From assembly GCA_905215155.1 (NCBI GenBank), contig CAJMPJ010000002.1, positions 62,001 through 126,000 on the forward strand: a stretch of DNA of 64,000 bases, written 5' to 3'. The notes beneath the pieces are model-generated. The model made no database searches, was not told the origin of the DNA, and worked only from the letters and a program-made list of their open reading frames with translations. Both the position numbers and the translations under genes were made by a program. Below, one piece after another: positions 19,901 through 24,115 of the stretch (its first letter is position 1; every line of letters starts with the position of its first letter). Source of the stretch: an uncultured bacterium. Its GTDB lineage: Bacteria > Bacillota > Clostridia > Lachnospirales > Lachnospiraceae.

Positions 19901-21936
19901 GTTAAGGAAATGAAGTCTTTGTAGAACTGATCCCGGTCCTTTTCCAAGGCTTCCTTTTGGGTCTTTCCAGTTGGATCAATGGCATGAAAGAAACCACCTT
20001 CTTCCACTAATCGCTCACACTCTTCCACCCCGGCCAGCCACTCGGCCCATGCACTGTCATGAAGCTGCTGGTTATATTCTTCTACCGCTTCGATCTCATC
20101 CTCATTGGTCTGCTCTCCGGTTTCTTCGTCATATTCCGGTTCTGGAACCTCTTCATACTCTACGACAGGGGCCGGATGTCCACTGCAATAGCCCTTTTCA
20201 TAGGTATAGCTTCTTGCATCGGAATGAGCGACTTTACGATGAATATTTCCCTGGGAGTCAACGTAATGGAGTTCTCCGTTTTCATCTGTAATATGTTCAT
20301 CAGCGTTGCAGGGATCATTTTCCGGGTCTGTCCATCGTTCAAACTGGGAACTGGAGGAATTGGCCTGGTTATATAAGTTCGATTCGGAATCGTTTAATCC
20401 CATGTCTCCACTGTAGTTTGTAGAAATTCGATCTTCATCGCTTCCTTCATCTTCTTCCCATGATGCGCCGGTTAATGAGCCAGTATTGGAAGAGTAATCT
20501 CCTGGACTCTCTAAATCCAGATCGGTGCTGTCAAGCTGGGAATCATCGAATTTCTCTAAGATATCCCAATGAGAACCGGCCAGGGGCTTCCCTGTTTCAG
20601 AATCAAATTTTAAGAGTCCCACATTATAATTTGCTCCAAATCCTTCTGTATGTTTAAAACGCTGGACTTTTCCTGTTGCACCAGATCCAATACGCACATG
20701 GACCTCTAAGTCTTTATCCATCTTGGCTGCAAAGTATGTCTGAGAAATATCAAAAGCATATTCTTTTGGATCACCTGGTTTTCTTGTGTAAAACTTAAAG
20801 GTGGCAAGTTGGGCAGAACCGATATCTTTTGCTAGTGTGGCACCCACCTGACTTTGATTTGCCCAATAAAGAGTTCCAATTCCTTGTCCATTATCAGGCA
20901 CTTCACCAGATAGGGAAGTAAATACAAGACCTGCATCCGTTGGCCCACTGTAAATCCAGTCCCCATAAAGGTCTTTTGCGGATAGTCTCTGATAATAACC
21001 TTTTACAACATCATTAGGATATGGAATGGTAATGGTATAAGCATCCGTAGAATGATCCATTTTAGCAAAGTAAACGGTTTCACCGGAATCTTCTTCAAAG
21101 TCCTTAGTAATAGTAGCTGCATCCCATACATTACCAAAGGTCCACTCAGCCCAGTTCTTACAGCCTCTTGCTGCATACTCTGGCGCCACTTGCGTATTGG
21201 AGAGCTGATTATAAATGGAGCGGTCCCCGACTGCATTGGGATTTAATTGCATTAACACGGCCTTATAATTGTCACTTTCACGGAACGCACTTATATCATG
21301 TTCCCAGTCACCAGTAAAGCCACATTCATCTGCCGCAATCCAGTTAATAATAGATGCAATAATGTATTGGGAAGTCCCAGCATTAGCATCATTACAGGCT
21401 TCTATGCTGTCATTGCTTCCCATGTGGGTAGCATATACATTCATTAAAAAATTGAATTTTTCTCTTTTTTCATCTCCTATTTTTAGCGGAAACTCTTCTG
21501 GTCGTTTACTTGCGGTCCAGTATTTTTGCAAAAATGCCTGGCTACCAAGATATATCATGGCATTTGGTGTATGACCCTGTACGCAATAAAGAAAGGTCTT
21601 ATCAAACTCATTATAAGAACCATTGCTATGTTGTTTATTTTCTACCAAATACTGTTTGGCTCCTGCAGGAAATGCATAACCTGCATTATCCTTTAAATTG
21701 ATCCATTTAGTTTCATACATTAGTCCAGTAGGCGTGTATCCCCTAGAACTGGCTTCTGCTCCATAAACACTAGAATCCCAGGATACCCAAGCTGCGGGTT
21801 CAATGATTTGAGCATAATCCGCAAAAGATACCATTTTCTCAGGAACGTATGGTAAAAACGCCATGGTTGTTAAGATTAGAGCCATAAATCCGGCTGTTTT
21901 TCTTTTCATATTAAGTTTTTGCAACAGTTTTTTCAT
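7897..21936 (-). CDS. Giant sortase-anchored SpaA/Cna-B surface protein with putative thioester domain
   Basis: At 4679 residues this is the largest protein here. I start it at the ATG at 21936 after AGAGGA; the frame is open 58 codons further but that part holds a terminator. A signal peptide (residues 1-40) precedes a domain with Cys118 (LYCVQG) and Gln190 (TSQYIIAS), which resembles a Cys-Gln thioester (TQXA) domain. Next come a SpaA-like domain, a Glu/Thr-rich repeat stalk (about 789-890) and a long series of SpaA/Cna-B folds marked by closing motifs such as EVKAPSGY and EEKVPEGF. A DUF11-like domain (about 3820-3930), an FctA-like domain (about 3940-4035) and further SpaA-like repeats follow. 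The end has a Pro-rich hinge and the sorting signal EKTGDN (4637-4642) with membrane segment and basic tail. It is likely a wall-anchored adhesin; the ligand is unknown. Confidence 0.92.
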   Translation of the reverse strand: MKKLLQKLNMKRKTAGFMALILTTMAFLPYVPEKMVSFADYAQIIEPAAWVSWDSSVYGAEASSRGYTPTGLMYETKWINLKDNAGYAFPAGAKQYLVENKQHSNGSYNEFDKTFLYCVQGHTPNAMIYLGSQAFLQKYWTASKRPEEFPLKIGDEKREKFNFLMNVYATHMGSNDSIEACNDANAGTSQYIIASIINWIAADECGFTGDWEHDISAFRESDNYKAVLMQLNPNAVGDRSIYNQLSNTQVAPEYAARGCKNWAEWTFGNVWDAATITKDFEEDSGETVYFAKMDHSTDAYTITIPYPNDVVKGYYQRLSAKDLYGDWIYSGPTDAGLVFTSLSGEVPDNGQGIGTLYWANQSQVGATLAKDIGSAQLATFKFYTRKPGDPKEYAFDISQTYFAAKMDKDLEVHVRIGSGATGKVQRFKHTEGFGANYNVGLLKFDSETGKPLAGSHWDILEKFDDSQLDSTDLDLESPGDYSSNTGSLTGASWEEDEGSDEDRISTNYSGDMGLNDSESNLYNQANSSSSQFERWTDPENDPCNADEHITDENGELHYVDSQGNIHRKVAHSDARSYTYEKGYCSGHPAPVVEYEEVPEPEYDEETGEQTNEDEIEAVEEYNQQLHDSAWAEWLAGVEECERLVEEGGFFHAIDPTGKTQKEALEKDRDQFYKDFISLTYEYSAKETTPAPGYSLHGSHPDDIPLEWRTVASSEFKSYQSSGMDHTGSSEDGPDMEADSISSGTPLEQQSTPISKQQFLMGFGALDQVTPNDQKEVIISSDRSEEEIPVEHDTEAPSEANTETQSETGAETQPEIEEETQKETEAETQPETEEETQKETEAETQSETKGEVPAETESEAPTETESEAPTETEPETLEEPKTEIPPETVSENLPETILETQVMELPEPVKKQKATPSQVEVVNGGISFTGFFEGVKNSVQFLANKTKALFRLSDDDDGDRGGSSSLSSLPESTETSRINPLESSIKDWTFIAYDHRTEGEIHFNKKDMDLKAGESDSFNAYGDSQGDGTLEGAVYGLFAATDISHPDGHSGILFKKDNLVSIATTDRNGDGSFLAITQAPGYTFNYQNGTIVKTSDGWANSAPTNLYTAMGKAIGKESDMERFSGHTERGSSISLTDSRNETSTGYEKLSSNQGKDGTGESNHSYPIKNNEALNGNCWIGQPLIVNADGTQYYIKELTRSEGYELSVYGKDAAVSNKEAFEAGGNPSAEGTVSAGSIGIDRVKHVNTFTVKSNGTINGYRIYAQNIPEGATFYITRSEVVEDPKGTHTEYVSREETALAEEAGARVIINGSSVEAKAGDTVTLPNGESAVVCQVSDPEYDYTSVRPDNALRYTIPTFEDKKNTEDLMEDANEALKKASFKEPDEGAPWILIPLEGETFEEQAKSLYEGMEEAGLSVFNCLRVQDVTDGKAVIRYSYRVGNSVSSGVYDEVNKLTYIKKSLDYKINGSEVSGYTYVPYTMDQLTDYKENGNGFFTFAKVRAGELSKKQAVFPEDLSAITIKESSEHTYWVYGQGEPLRNNDGSIKKIIVEEEVQVAPGYELKDVDTPVAAIYDGKGYTINAGGEEGNASTDYKIKYEDTFVEGSNITPEEYTGYYGNISVSPNMSGAGTFIETVTLRYDRNQIYSDGGTRNNNISVEERPILQKIKITKDISVKEDGTYENNTYANTDIEDHYTENGGGTGNNAKYLKNFRFKAYLKSNLERLYRAEDGTILWQDRNGNPVDIKAYRDTFPEKVQKVYTNVDHQTNPLIKDSNKAAIANKELYGFSNGLINAEQNNGYTAVLEKTIQTIKDEEGKEISVSRYNYEKFFDAIKVANEDRWDRTDNDSTSFKPFAWIKKLLFGTGGGETQYPAIHNNPDMKNSINTSEEAENNSQRSDHVRQFAITWYLDDEVAKLVKKNPAGETEGIAGSETYSDEIYDKALSEAIKKAENYLKPFFSYDLDEIYSIAWDSEAEGGKGKDTTTLSADQEDAEARYCYGVSEYLPYGTYVAVEQQPFNKDLGDLFNKHYKTDAPKEIELPSVYEEGKSGSDKTPEELASYYRYNAADTVSQLSSKYHIRFNEEWPGESGEDKRTYVIRAHSRLGDYEIFPYGLDLQAISGSAPGDPSGKGHFTITQEKNDPGKDYYNTMVDPVENGGNSNSHYQGDDGNAGKEAPNGTTYETDGVEKIYHYGSISEDKQIYDQVAFPGEKGEVYKDHVTAMEGMQTAYDGKYASMLVPWTVTEPADELTDTKQNENGTSSYKGYGYRKFTNTFYTSRLRIEKLDSETGENILHDGALFALYAASREDGETTDGLVKFYETDTRINGSKEFLTAMGAKKISKIGATWTGIVPAGTPICEETKQVILADQEGRRTGQFEAFATTRDGLQAKEEDETSTENQDQNTGYLVTPQPLGAGTYVLCEIKPPAGYVRTKPVAIEVYSDKTTYYLDGNRDKRVAAAIYENQGENETLKEDTARIYVANTPIRLEVSKIKDSNQTVTYKTDTRLEGTELELKKKYGMENLEFAYKNGTYLGYAWYKGTIETLQSRKDAGEDVELVYIDGVFAGYGLISRPLDTADDQNRYVAGAKMTLYDAIEIKENGDSGDYGYDGVEVTRDRNNNVQSIKVKKGYAGNTVEFIKKDDPEESLAGGTGEGTWTYQTIDRGDTDILFYSLANLTVMETGTDGTVYGYDRNGTKVQAKNKESLFLLKAGKPVFELAGGDLTTVRYIKADKRLELPLGATLYHLDGEGNRDAYVDPTTGMAYSKEGDKFLVWPVKLSKNKTGAIIAREKIKTYRIASINADTDQEYTTGTYQGKAFIKSMNPILNGHGLPEYYQKSNETYKKGDPIYDIDGDYVRYRYDDLLDAFNKAAYRINEEARKAAIGNEEDTTDDPKLYHRQGDAWVMENTWITGEKWPNDPFQTDKTVGQADMLKRVIPGTYIMEEVKAPSGYQKGFPQGITVEETKKVQTTGMEDPKIKVEITKTDAASQYRIPIISDYQNGLIVTEPKGSYSYNLINGAHLALYKAKRVSTTDSHTYPKGYYLVKAEDKPAEWTVENTADNAPVRIVAEWITDGKAKYFEGIPAGDYILEESEAATGYVRASMEITVKAAGDVQTINVTNDHTKLEVYKYFLDNKGVKTLLPNDHAAGLAIYEAKTDQDGNILMEGGKPQYDESKKVDQWTTDDLSQYTELTEKSKKLVDRMKGFLGITDNKSSFLTDFEAAYREKGEDLTYLTWYTKAGKRSAERTESKPTGKGESITQTWTTDTGAVIRITIYRNVTNGALDPDGKLPLNFEYQFNYQENEGIKTYDTLQEMHRLDYLPLNAEKDGKKIGAYVLVEEKVPEGFEPANPKAIVIHETGAIQRVSLQNEEKFINVLKVVTDGTNQYAAEGAELALYRADEAGNLVKDEAHLIETWISGTDGRYTKEDQFNDKIIEGFKVGDLKPHRISKVAYGTYFIVEAIPPPYMQKADPVKIEVGAEKIPVYRITNIPTVGALEIHKKASDTNEGLENARFKVTNTDTGTVWYMTTGTEGNAVLKELPVGEVQTDGTITPYTYVIEEISPPDFYQIYEGKKKFQFDGNGNEKEILYSCEIENKPTQIFFKKTNFDTGMAIEGAKIAVYEAIAIDGEYQKNGEAIATVLSGEDGFTLKKKLKASQVYIMEELKVPAGYAVSKPVIFTVNKAGTGIQNVSNNFHVLKLASENGAIEALTVTGRVPVKVYTILKDLDTGYELPALIGTGENQTVTAMDGITEGHLYEITEYTRYSDGRSEKSFKETRRIYFDENGTYTLPSRTYLGTRENLTDGEGNVLASWAVNEENHEYTILNPVVKEIPIAKVTSSIGADYEAVKAGSVIKYSITYTNTYDHPADIRIKAILTDGLEYLRSTDYGTEQNGIITWNLRDVAAHESGTVEVVATINGETGTQAKAWFETKVNAVSKRTALANPIVPDGSITIVNKLTGTGIPGSTGHSESQTDSFTYHVKLTNQNETVLTGYQAFGGSVEGRIKGEGTITLTGDGYITFAGLPYGTKYEISQESADNYELEGGDIKGEIQKALQSAVFKNNQDDKVIRELLTAGGTYQLTETTIYSDKSNVTTGIYRFTINSSGMVDNVDMEDKPVNLNFVKVDRDTNKILNGGNYSLIDENSGEVLHEFTVENSTPVTIPSELITPGQEYVFREDFPPEGYAFEKEIHFIADESGISETIMMEDKQTDISIIKIDEETGEPLTGGRFVIREKETGKVIKSFSQEGKPCQLKGILIAGRTYELIEEEAPPGYAYTQNVEFTIPREAVPLKITMTDRMTEVVIKKLSYSSSESTPSQAEKQMPGNTLQILNEDKSPAKAIRNASYVNVGDNLIFQTSDQFEQIKGQLIAGNKYWLHEIQPAKGFSYSEDVPFTVNKNGSRDTVIMINHPTQIILSKKSITGQNELPGNQMSVRNKSGSIVDEWISTDRPHQIIGDLKAGETYYFCEEKPKSGYAYSEPVAFTVKRNNSITMAEMRNDTTRIKISKIDGKGKMLEGAVLRILDEAGNVIVKDFITGMEAVNINGVLDAGRKYILNEVKAPEGYLSAPDVEFIVPKEAKQLDVFMTDLKVPGTKGNDPEPVPPPTPEPDQPENEVKVGKITATYVKDPFNPAWLELIYGKVNGKRGEKTGDNTPVVFWIFGILICLSGAFITLKSGKHRTNKTDSDLSK
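19321..19380 (-). repeat. 24-bp tandem repeat in the giant gene
   Basis: A 24-bp unit beginning TTCTGTCTCTGTCGG recurs in phase from 19321 and 19345, with a partial third copy. It encodes an eight-residue ESEAPTET-type unit of the stalk. The period is a multiple of three, so copy-number change would lengthen the stalk without a frameshift. Confidence 0.8.
19409..19520 (-). repeat. 48-bp tandem repeat in the giant gene
   Basis: Near-identical 48-bp units start at 19409, 19457 and, in part, 19505, each coding a 16-residue segment of the ETQPETEEETQKETEA kind. The units differ by only a few bases, which suggests recent duplication. The block is acidic and probably unfolded. Confidence 0.8.
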
Positions 21937-21960
21937 TCTTTTTCCTCTTATTTGTAACAA

Positions 21961-21997
21961 AAAAAGACTACCGATCATGATTAAACCGATAGTCTTT
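21961..21997 (-). terminator. Strong terminator just before the giant gene (putative attenuator)
   Basis: AAAGACTACCGAT (21963-21975) pairs along 13 positions, with two G-U pairs, with ACCGATAGTCTTT (21985-21997) around a nine-base loop. On the minus strand the stem is followed by seven T. It lies between the 243-aa protein gene and the ATG of the giant gene, only 26 bases before that ATG. No promoter fits between, so giant gene expression must come by read-through. Confidence 0.85.
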
Positions 21998-22036
21998 AAA
22001 AAAAAATTATTTTGTTTTATAAATTGGCTATAAAAT

Positions 22037-22768
22037 TTAGAAATATGGATTAGGAGTTCCCCAGAGTTGGGCTGCTCTTTCACAGGATTCAAAATCGTAC
22101 CCCAATGCACCTATAGGAAAATACGCATATCCATACCACTTATTACCTATATTCGTATTAGGATTTATTGTTTTCACTTTTCCATCAATCATCAGCTGGC
22201 CAAGCTCATTTACCTGATATCCATCTGGAGTAATGGTATTAGTGTAGAGGTATCCATATTCATTAAAACAGTAAGCATATTTCAATCCATCTTGTTTTCC
22301 ATCAGGGGATACCATTAACCACTCCCACTGACCATGTGCAAAACTAACTTTATCCCCATACCAATAATTGCTAATACCATTATTATTTAACGGCTTTGAA
22401 GCATCTTGCTGCCAAGAACGATGTTCATATGGCTGAGTATTAAAATATTCGATCATGTCAAGTTCAGTTCCAAAACTGCTAACATGGCCATGGCCATCTA
22501 TGACAACACCTTCTGCGTTTGTAGTAGACCCGTTTGCAAAAGCTACATTTTTCATAAGATTTCCATGCAAATCTTTAACATAAAATGTATAAGTATCTCT
22601 CTTAATTGCATTTCCTGCATTTAAGAAAAAATCCTTATTCTCCCACTCATTGGTTGTATATCCTGAAGGAAGCTTGTCTTGCGTCCAGATAATTTCCGCA
22701 AATGCTGGTATTGCCATGGTTACAGTAAGTACCGTCGATAATATTGCTCCTAATAATTTCTTTTTCAT
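22037..22768 (-). CDS. Exported protein of unknown function upstream of the giant adhesin
   Basis: A 243-residue protein with a clear signal peptide (MKKKLLGAILSTVLTVTMA, cleavage likely after AFA at about residue 24). I do not recognise the central part. Residues near 190-200 carry TPDGYQVNELGQ, the same short unit that ends the 1383-aa protein and sits in the wall-binding part of the 756-aa protein of this island, so it is probably bound to the wall by a related module. Two cysteines (near the middle of YAYCFNEYG and in FESCERAA) could form a disulfide. GGGAGGA precedes the ATG. It is first in the set 243-aa protein, giant, sortase, and is separated from the giant gene by a strong terminator. 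Confidence 0.8.
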   Translation of the reverse strand: MKKKLLGAILSTVLTVTMAIPAFAEIIWTQDKLPSGYTTNEWENKDFFLNAGNAIKRDTYTFYVKDLHGNLMKNVAFANGSTTNAEGVVIDGHGHVSSFGTELDMIEYFNTQPYEHRSWQQDASKPLNNNGISNYWYGDKVSFAHGQWEWLMVSPDGKQDGLKYAYCFNEYGYLYTNTITPDGYQVNELGQLMIDGKVKTINPNTNIGNKWYGYAYFPIGALGYDFESCERAAQLWGTPNPYF

Positions 22769-22800
22769 ATTCTCGTCCTCCCTAAAAGTCTATATGATAT

Positions 22801-22829
22801 TTGACAATTAATCAATTTTGTGCTATTCT
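22801..22829 (+). promoter_or_regulatory. Promoter of the antisense RNA of toxin module 1
   Basis: TTGACA (22801-22806) and TATTCT (22824-22829) are 17 bases apart on the plus strand. No plus-strand protein gene follows; a transcript would start near 22836 and run into the terminator at 22889-22929. Confidence 0.65.
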
Positions 22830-22842
22830 ATAGATACAAAAG

Positions 22843-22869
22843 GGTAGCCAACTCCACAGAATGGCTTCC
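22843..22869. repeat. Direct repeat copy 1 of toxin module 1
   Basis: 27 bases beginning GGTAGCCA and ending TGGCTTCC. About 18 positions match the copy at 23048-23073 in the same DNA orientation. Because the two copies are transcribed in opposite directions they give partly complementary RNAs. Confidence 0.6.
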
Positions 22870-22888
22870 AATTTATTTGTTTGATTTA

Positions 22889-22929
22889 AAAATAATCACC
22901 CAAAGCTTGGTTGGCGGGGTGGTTATTTT
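22889..22929. terminator. Bidirectional terminator shared by toxin mRNA and antisense RNA
   Basis: AAAATAATCACCC (22889-22901) pairs with GGGTGGTTATTTT (22917-22929) with one G-U pair and a 15-base loop. Both sides end in A/T tracts. The toxin stop codon at 22923-22925 lies inside the right arm. Confidence 0.8.
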
Positions 22930-23024
22930 TTTGTATCTTTGTCTTTGTTATTCACGTATGTAAGGATCGTAATGATCAAAACTGTAACATTAATAATAAC
23001 CATAAATTCCTCATATGTGCTAAT
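22923..23024 (-). CDS. Type I toxin-like hydrophobic peptide, module 1
   Basis: A 33-residue peptide reading (M)STYEEFMVIINVTVLIITI and then LTYVNNKDKDTKK: short N-terminus, one hydrophobic helix and a charged tail. This is the form of the holin-like type I toxins (TxpA/Fst-like, Hol_Tox) that insert into the membrane. The S-T-Y-E start is typical of that family and normally follows the initiator directly. Here that codon is ATT (23024-23022), eight bases after GGAGG; the alternatives are GTG at 23033 inside the Shine-Dalgarno, or the internal ATG at residue 8. The ribosome binding site lies in a hairpin. Confidence 0.65.
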   Translation of the reverse strand: MSTYEEFMVIINVTVLIITILTYVNNKDKDTKK

Positions 23025-23029
23025 AACAA

Positions 23030-23049
23030 CCACCTCCTCTCGGAGATGG
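23030..23049 (-). promoter_or_regulatory. Hairpin sequestering the toxin ribosome binding site
   Basis: In the minus-strand RNA, CCATCTCC pairs with GGAGGTGG (one G-U pair) around a GAGA tetraloop. The right arm is the Shine-Dalgarno of the toxin, so translation should be poor until the hairpin opens, a usual safeguard of type I toxin mRNAs. Confidence 0.7.
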
Positions 23050-23073
23050 AAACCACCCGGCAGATTGACTACC
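23048..23073. repeat. Direct repeat copy 2 of toxin module 1
   Basis: 26 bases beginning GGAAACCA and ending TGACTACC, matching copy 1 at 22843-22869. It forms the first bases of the toxin mRNA predicted from the promoter at 23082-23110. Confidence 0.6.
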
Positions 23074-23081
23074 TATTTCAT

Positions 23082-23110
23082 ATTATACCATATTTGGGCT
23101 GATTTTACAA
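23082..23110 (-). promoter_or_regulatory. Promoter of toxin module 1
   Basis: TTGTAA (23110-23105) and a perfect TATAAT (23087-23082) are 17 bases apart on the minus strand, with a TGG just before the -10. The start would fall near 23075. Confidence 0.75.
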
Positions 23111-23213
23111 ACTTTATTACTAATTCAAACAGGGGTTTGAACTTTTTTATCGGTTAACCATATTCGATTATCAATGTTCGAGTTTATTTATTAAATAGCA
23201 TTAGTTTCTGTTC

Positions 23214-23411
23214 TTATCTCTTACTAACGGTAGATTTCTTTTTTAATATTCTTTTTACGTTGCTATCTGGCACATCTATGTACTCTCCCGTGTTTAGTAG
23301 AACACATACCATATGATTGCCAGTCCCTACCATAATTCCATATCTCTTTTTATTTTCTGTTATTACTAACACCGGTATGTCTTTGTTTTTTTCTCTAATT
23401 GTTAGTATCAT
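23214..23411 (-). CDS. Small protein of unknown function after ssb
   Basis: 65 residues, basic, beginning MILTIREKNKDIPVLVITEN and ending in a lysine-rich tail (KRILKKKSTVSKR). The middle alternates hydrophobic and polar residues with Gly-Asn turns (YGIMVGTGNHMV, NTGEYIDVPD), which suggests a small beta-barrel of SH3/KOW size; that is only a reading of the pattern. AGGAG precedes the ATG, and it starts 12 bases after ssb ends, so the two are co-transcribed. I do not recognise a family. Confidence 0.6.
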   Translation of the reverse strand: MILTIREKNKDIPVLVITENKKRYGIMVGTGNHMVCVLLNTGEYIDVPDSNVKRILKKKSTVSKR

Positions 23412-23423
23412 CTTTTACTCCTA

Positions 23424-23858
23424 TTAATTAAATGGAAGTCCTGGATCATCTACACCTTCAGGAATATTCATAAATCCATCCCCCACTGCACTGGAAGGTT
23501 CTGGTCTGGAGATTCCATTACCTGAAGCATTTTTGCTATCAGCAAATTCCTGAGACTCAATCACTACATTAGTGGTATAAACTTTAATTCCATCCTTATT
23601 TGTATAACTTCCAATCTGAATTCTTCCAGAAATCAGTACTCTCATTCCCTGGCGAAAATATTTCTCTGCAAACTCCCCCGCTTTGTCAAAGGCGACACAA
23701 GTGATAAAATCTGCGGTTTGCTCATTTTCTTTCTGGCTCTTGCGCCCTGTTCGATCAACTGCAAGGCTATACCGAGCAATTGCCATTGGATTCTCTCCTT
23801 GTGAAGATCTGACTTCCGGGTCGCGAGTTAATCTTCCCATTAAAATCACTTTGTTCAT
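23424..23858 (-). CDS. ssb: Single-stranded DNA-binding protein (accessory copy)
   Basis: An OB-fold protein that coats single-stranded DNA. It reads MNKVILMGRLTRDPEVR at the start, with the RYSLAVDR, ADFITCVAFDKAGEFAEKYF and GRIQIGSYTNKDG segments typical of Ssb over residues 1-108, then a short polar tail. I start at the ATG at 23858 after AAGGA, giving 144 residues; an ATG four codons upstream (23870) is possible but only two bases after its AGGAG. The C-terminus is DDPGLPFN: the usual acidic-LPF tip is followed by an extra Asn. The gene lies in an operon of surface proteins, not with rpsF/rpsR, so it is probably an accessory or mobile-element-derived paralogue. Confidence 0.92.
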   Translation of the reverse strand: MNKVILMGRLTRDPEVRSSQGENPMAIARYSLAVDRTGRKSQKENEQTADFITCVAFDKAGEFAEKYFRQGMRVLISGRIQIGSYTNKDGIKVYTTNVVIESQEFADSKNASGNGISRPEPSSAVGDGFMNIPEGVDDPGLPFN

Positions 23859-23872
23859 TTCTTCCTTCATTT

Positions 23873-23898
23873 CTCCTCTGCCCAGATGGGCAGAGGAG
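23873..23898 (-). promoter_or_regulatory. Perfect 11-bp hairpin in front of ssb
   Basis: CTCCTCTGCCC (23873-23883) and GGGCAGAGGAG (23888-23898) are perfectly complementary with a four-base loop. On the minus-strand RNA the second arm carries AGGAG just before the upstream ssb start. No U tract follows, so a translation-control or RNA-stability role is more likely than termination. Confidence 0.65.
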
Positions 23899-23905
23899 GT
23901 CTCTT

Positions 23906-24115
23906 CTATTTCATTACCAACTTCAATTTTTCCGTTATCTTCATAAAGTGAATAATAACTATACCTATTATAATAAGTTCTATACCTTCATTTAATGCTA
24001 TGAGTCCCCATTTGATATCTTCATCACAAACTAAATACATAAGAAGTGACAATGACATACAGATAATTAACGTGATTGGAATAACCGCTAGGACTCTTAC
24101 GCACTTTCTCATCAT
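23906..24115 (-). CDS. Small two-helix membrane protein
   Basis: 69 residues with two hydrophobic segments (VLAVIPITLIICMSLSLLMYL and, after a short loop with CDEDIKWG, IELIIIGIVIIHF) and a basic tail. The start ATG at 24115 overlaps the TGA of the 1383-aa protein gene by the four-base ATGA, so translation is probably coupled. A longer reading begins four codons earlier inside that gene. I recognise no family. Its place behind a large exported protein suggests a membrane partner, which is inference. Confidence 0.6.
   Translation of the reverse strand: MMRKCVRVLAVIPITLIICMSLSLLMYLVCDEDIKWGLIALNEGIELIIIGIVIIHFMKITEKLKLVMK

Larger units (their letters stand above)
22836..22930 (+). ncRNA. Putative antitoxin RNA of module 1
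   Basis: A predicted RNA of about 95 bases defined by the promoter at 22801-22829 and the bidirectional terminator. Near its 5' end is a hairpin with arms GGTAGCCA and TGGCTTCC (one mismatch). A related repeat at 23048-23073 lies at the 5' end of the opposing toxin mRNA, so the two RNAs can pair at their 5' repeats and at their shared 3' terminator. That is the scheme of RNA II in the Fst/par locus. Inferred from structure only. Confidence 0.55.

Noticed and set aside
21937..22110. Open reading frame extending the giant protein 58 residues upstream
   Set aside because: It covers the strong terminator hairpin and the end of the preceding gene, has no ribosome binding site, and the signal peptide starts cleanly at 21936.
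22911..23157. Plus-strand ORFs of 63 and 72 codons over toxin module 1
   Set aside because: They are antisense to the toxin gene, its hairpin and its promoter, and have no ribosome binding site.
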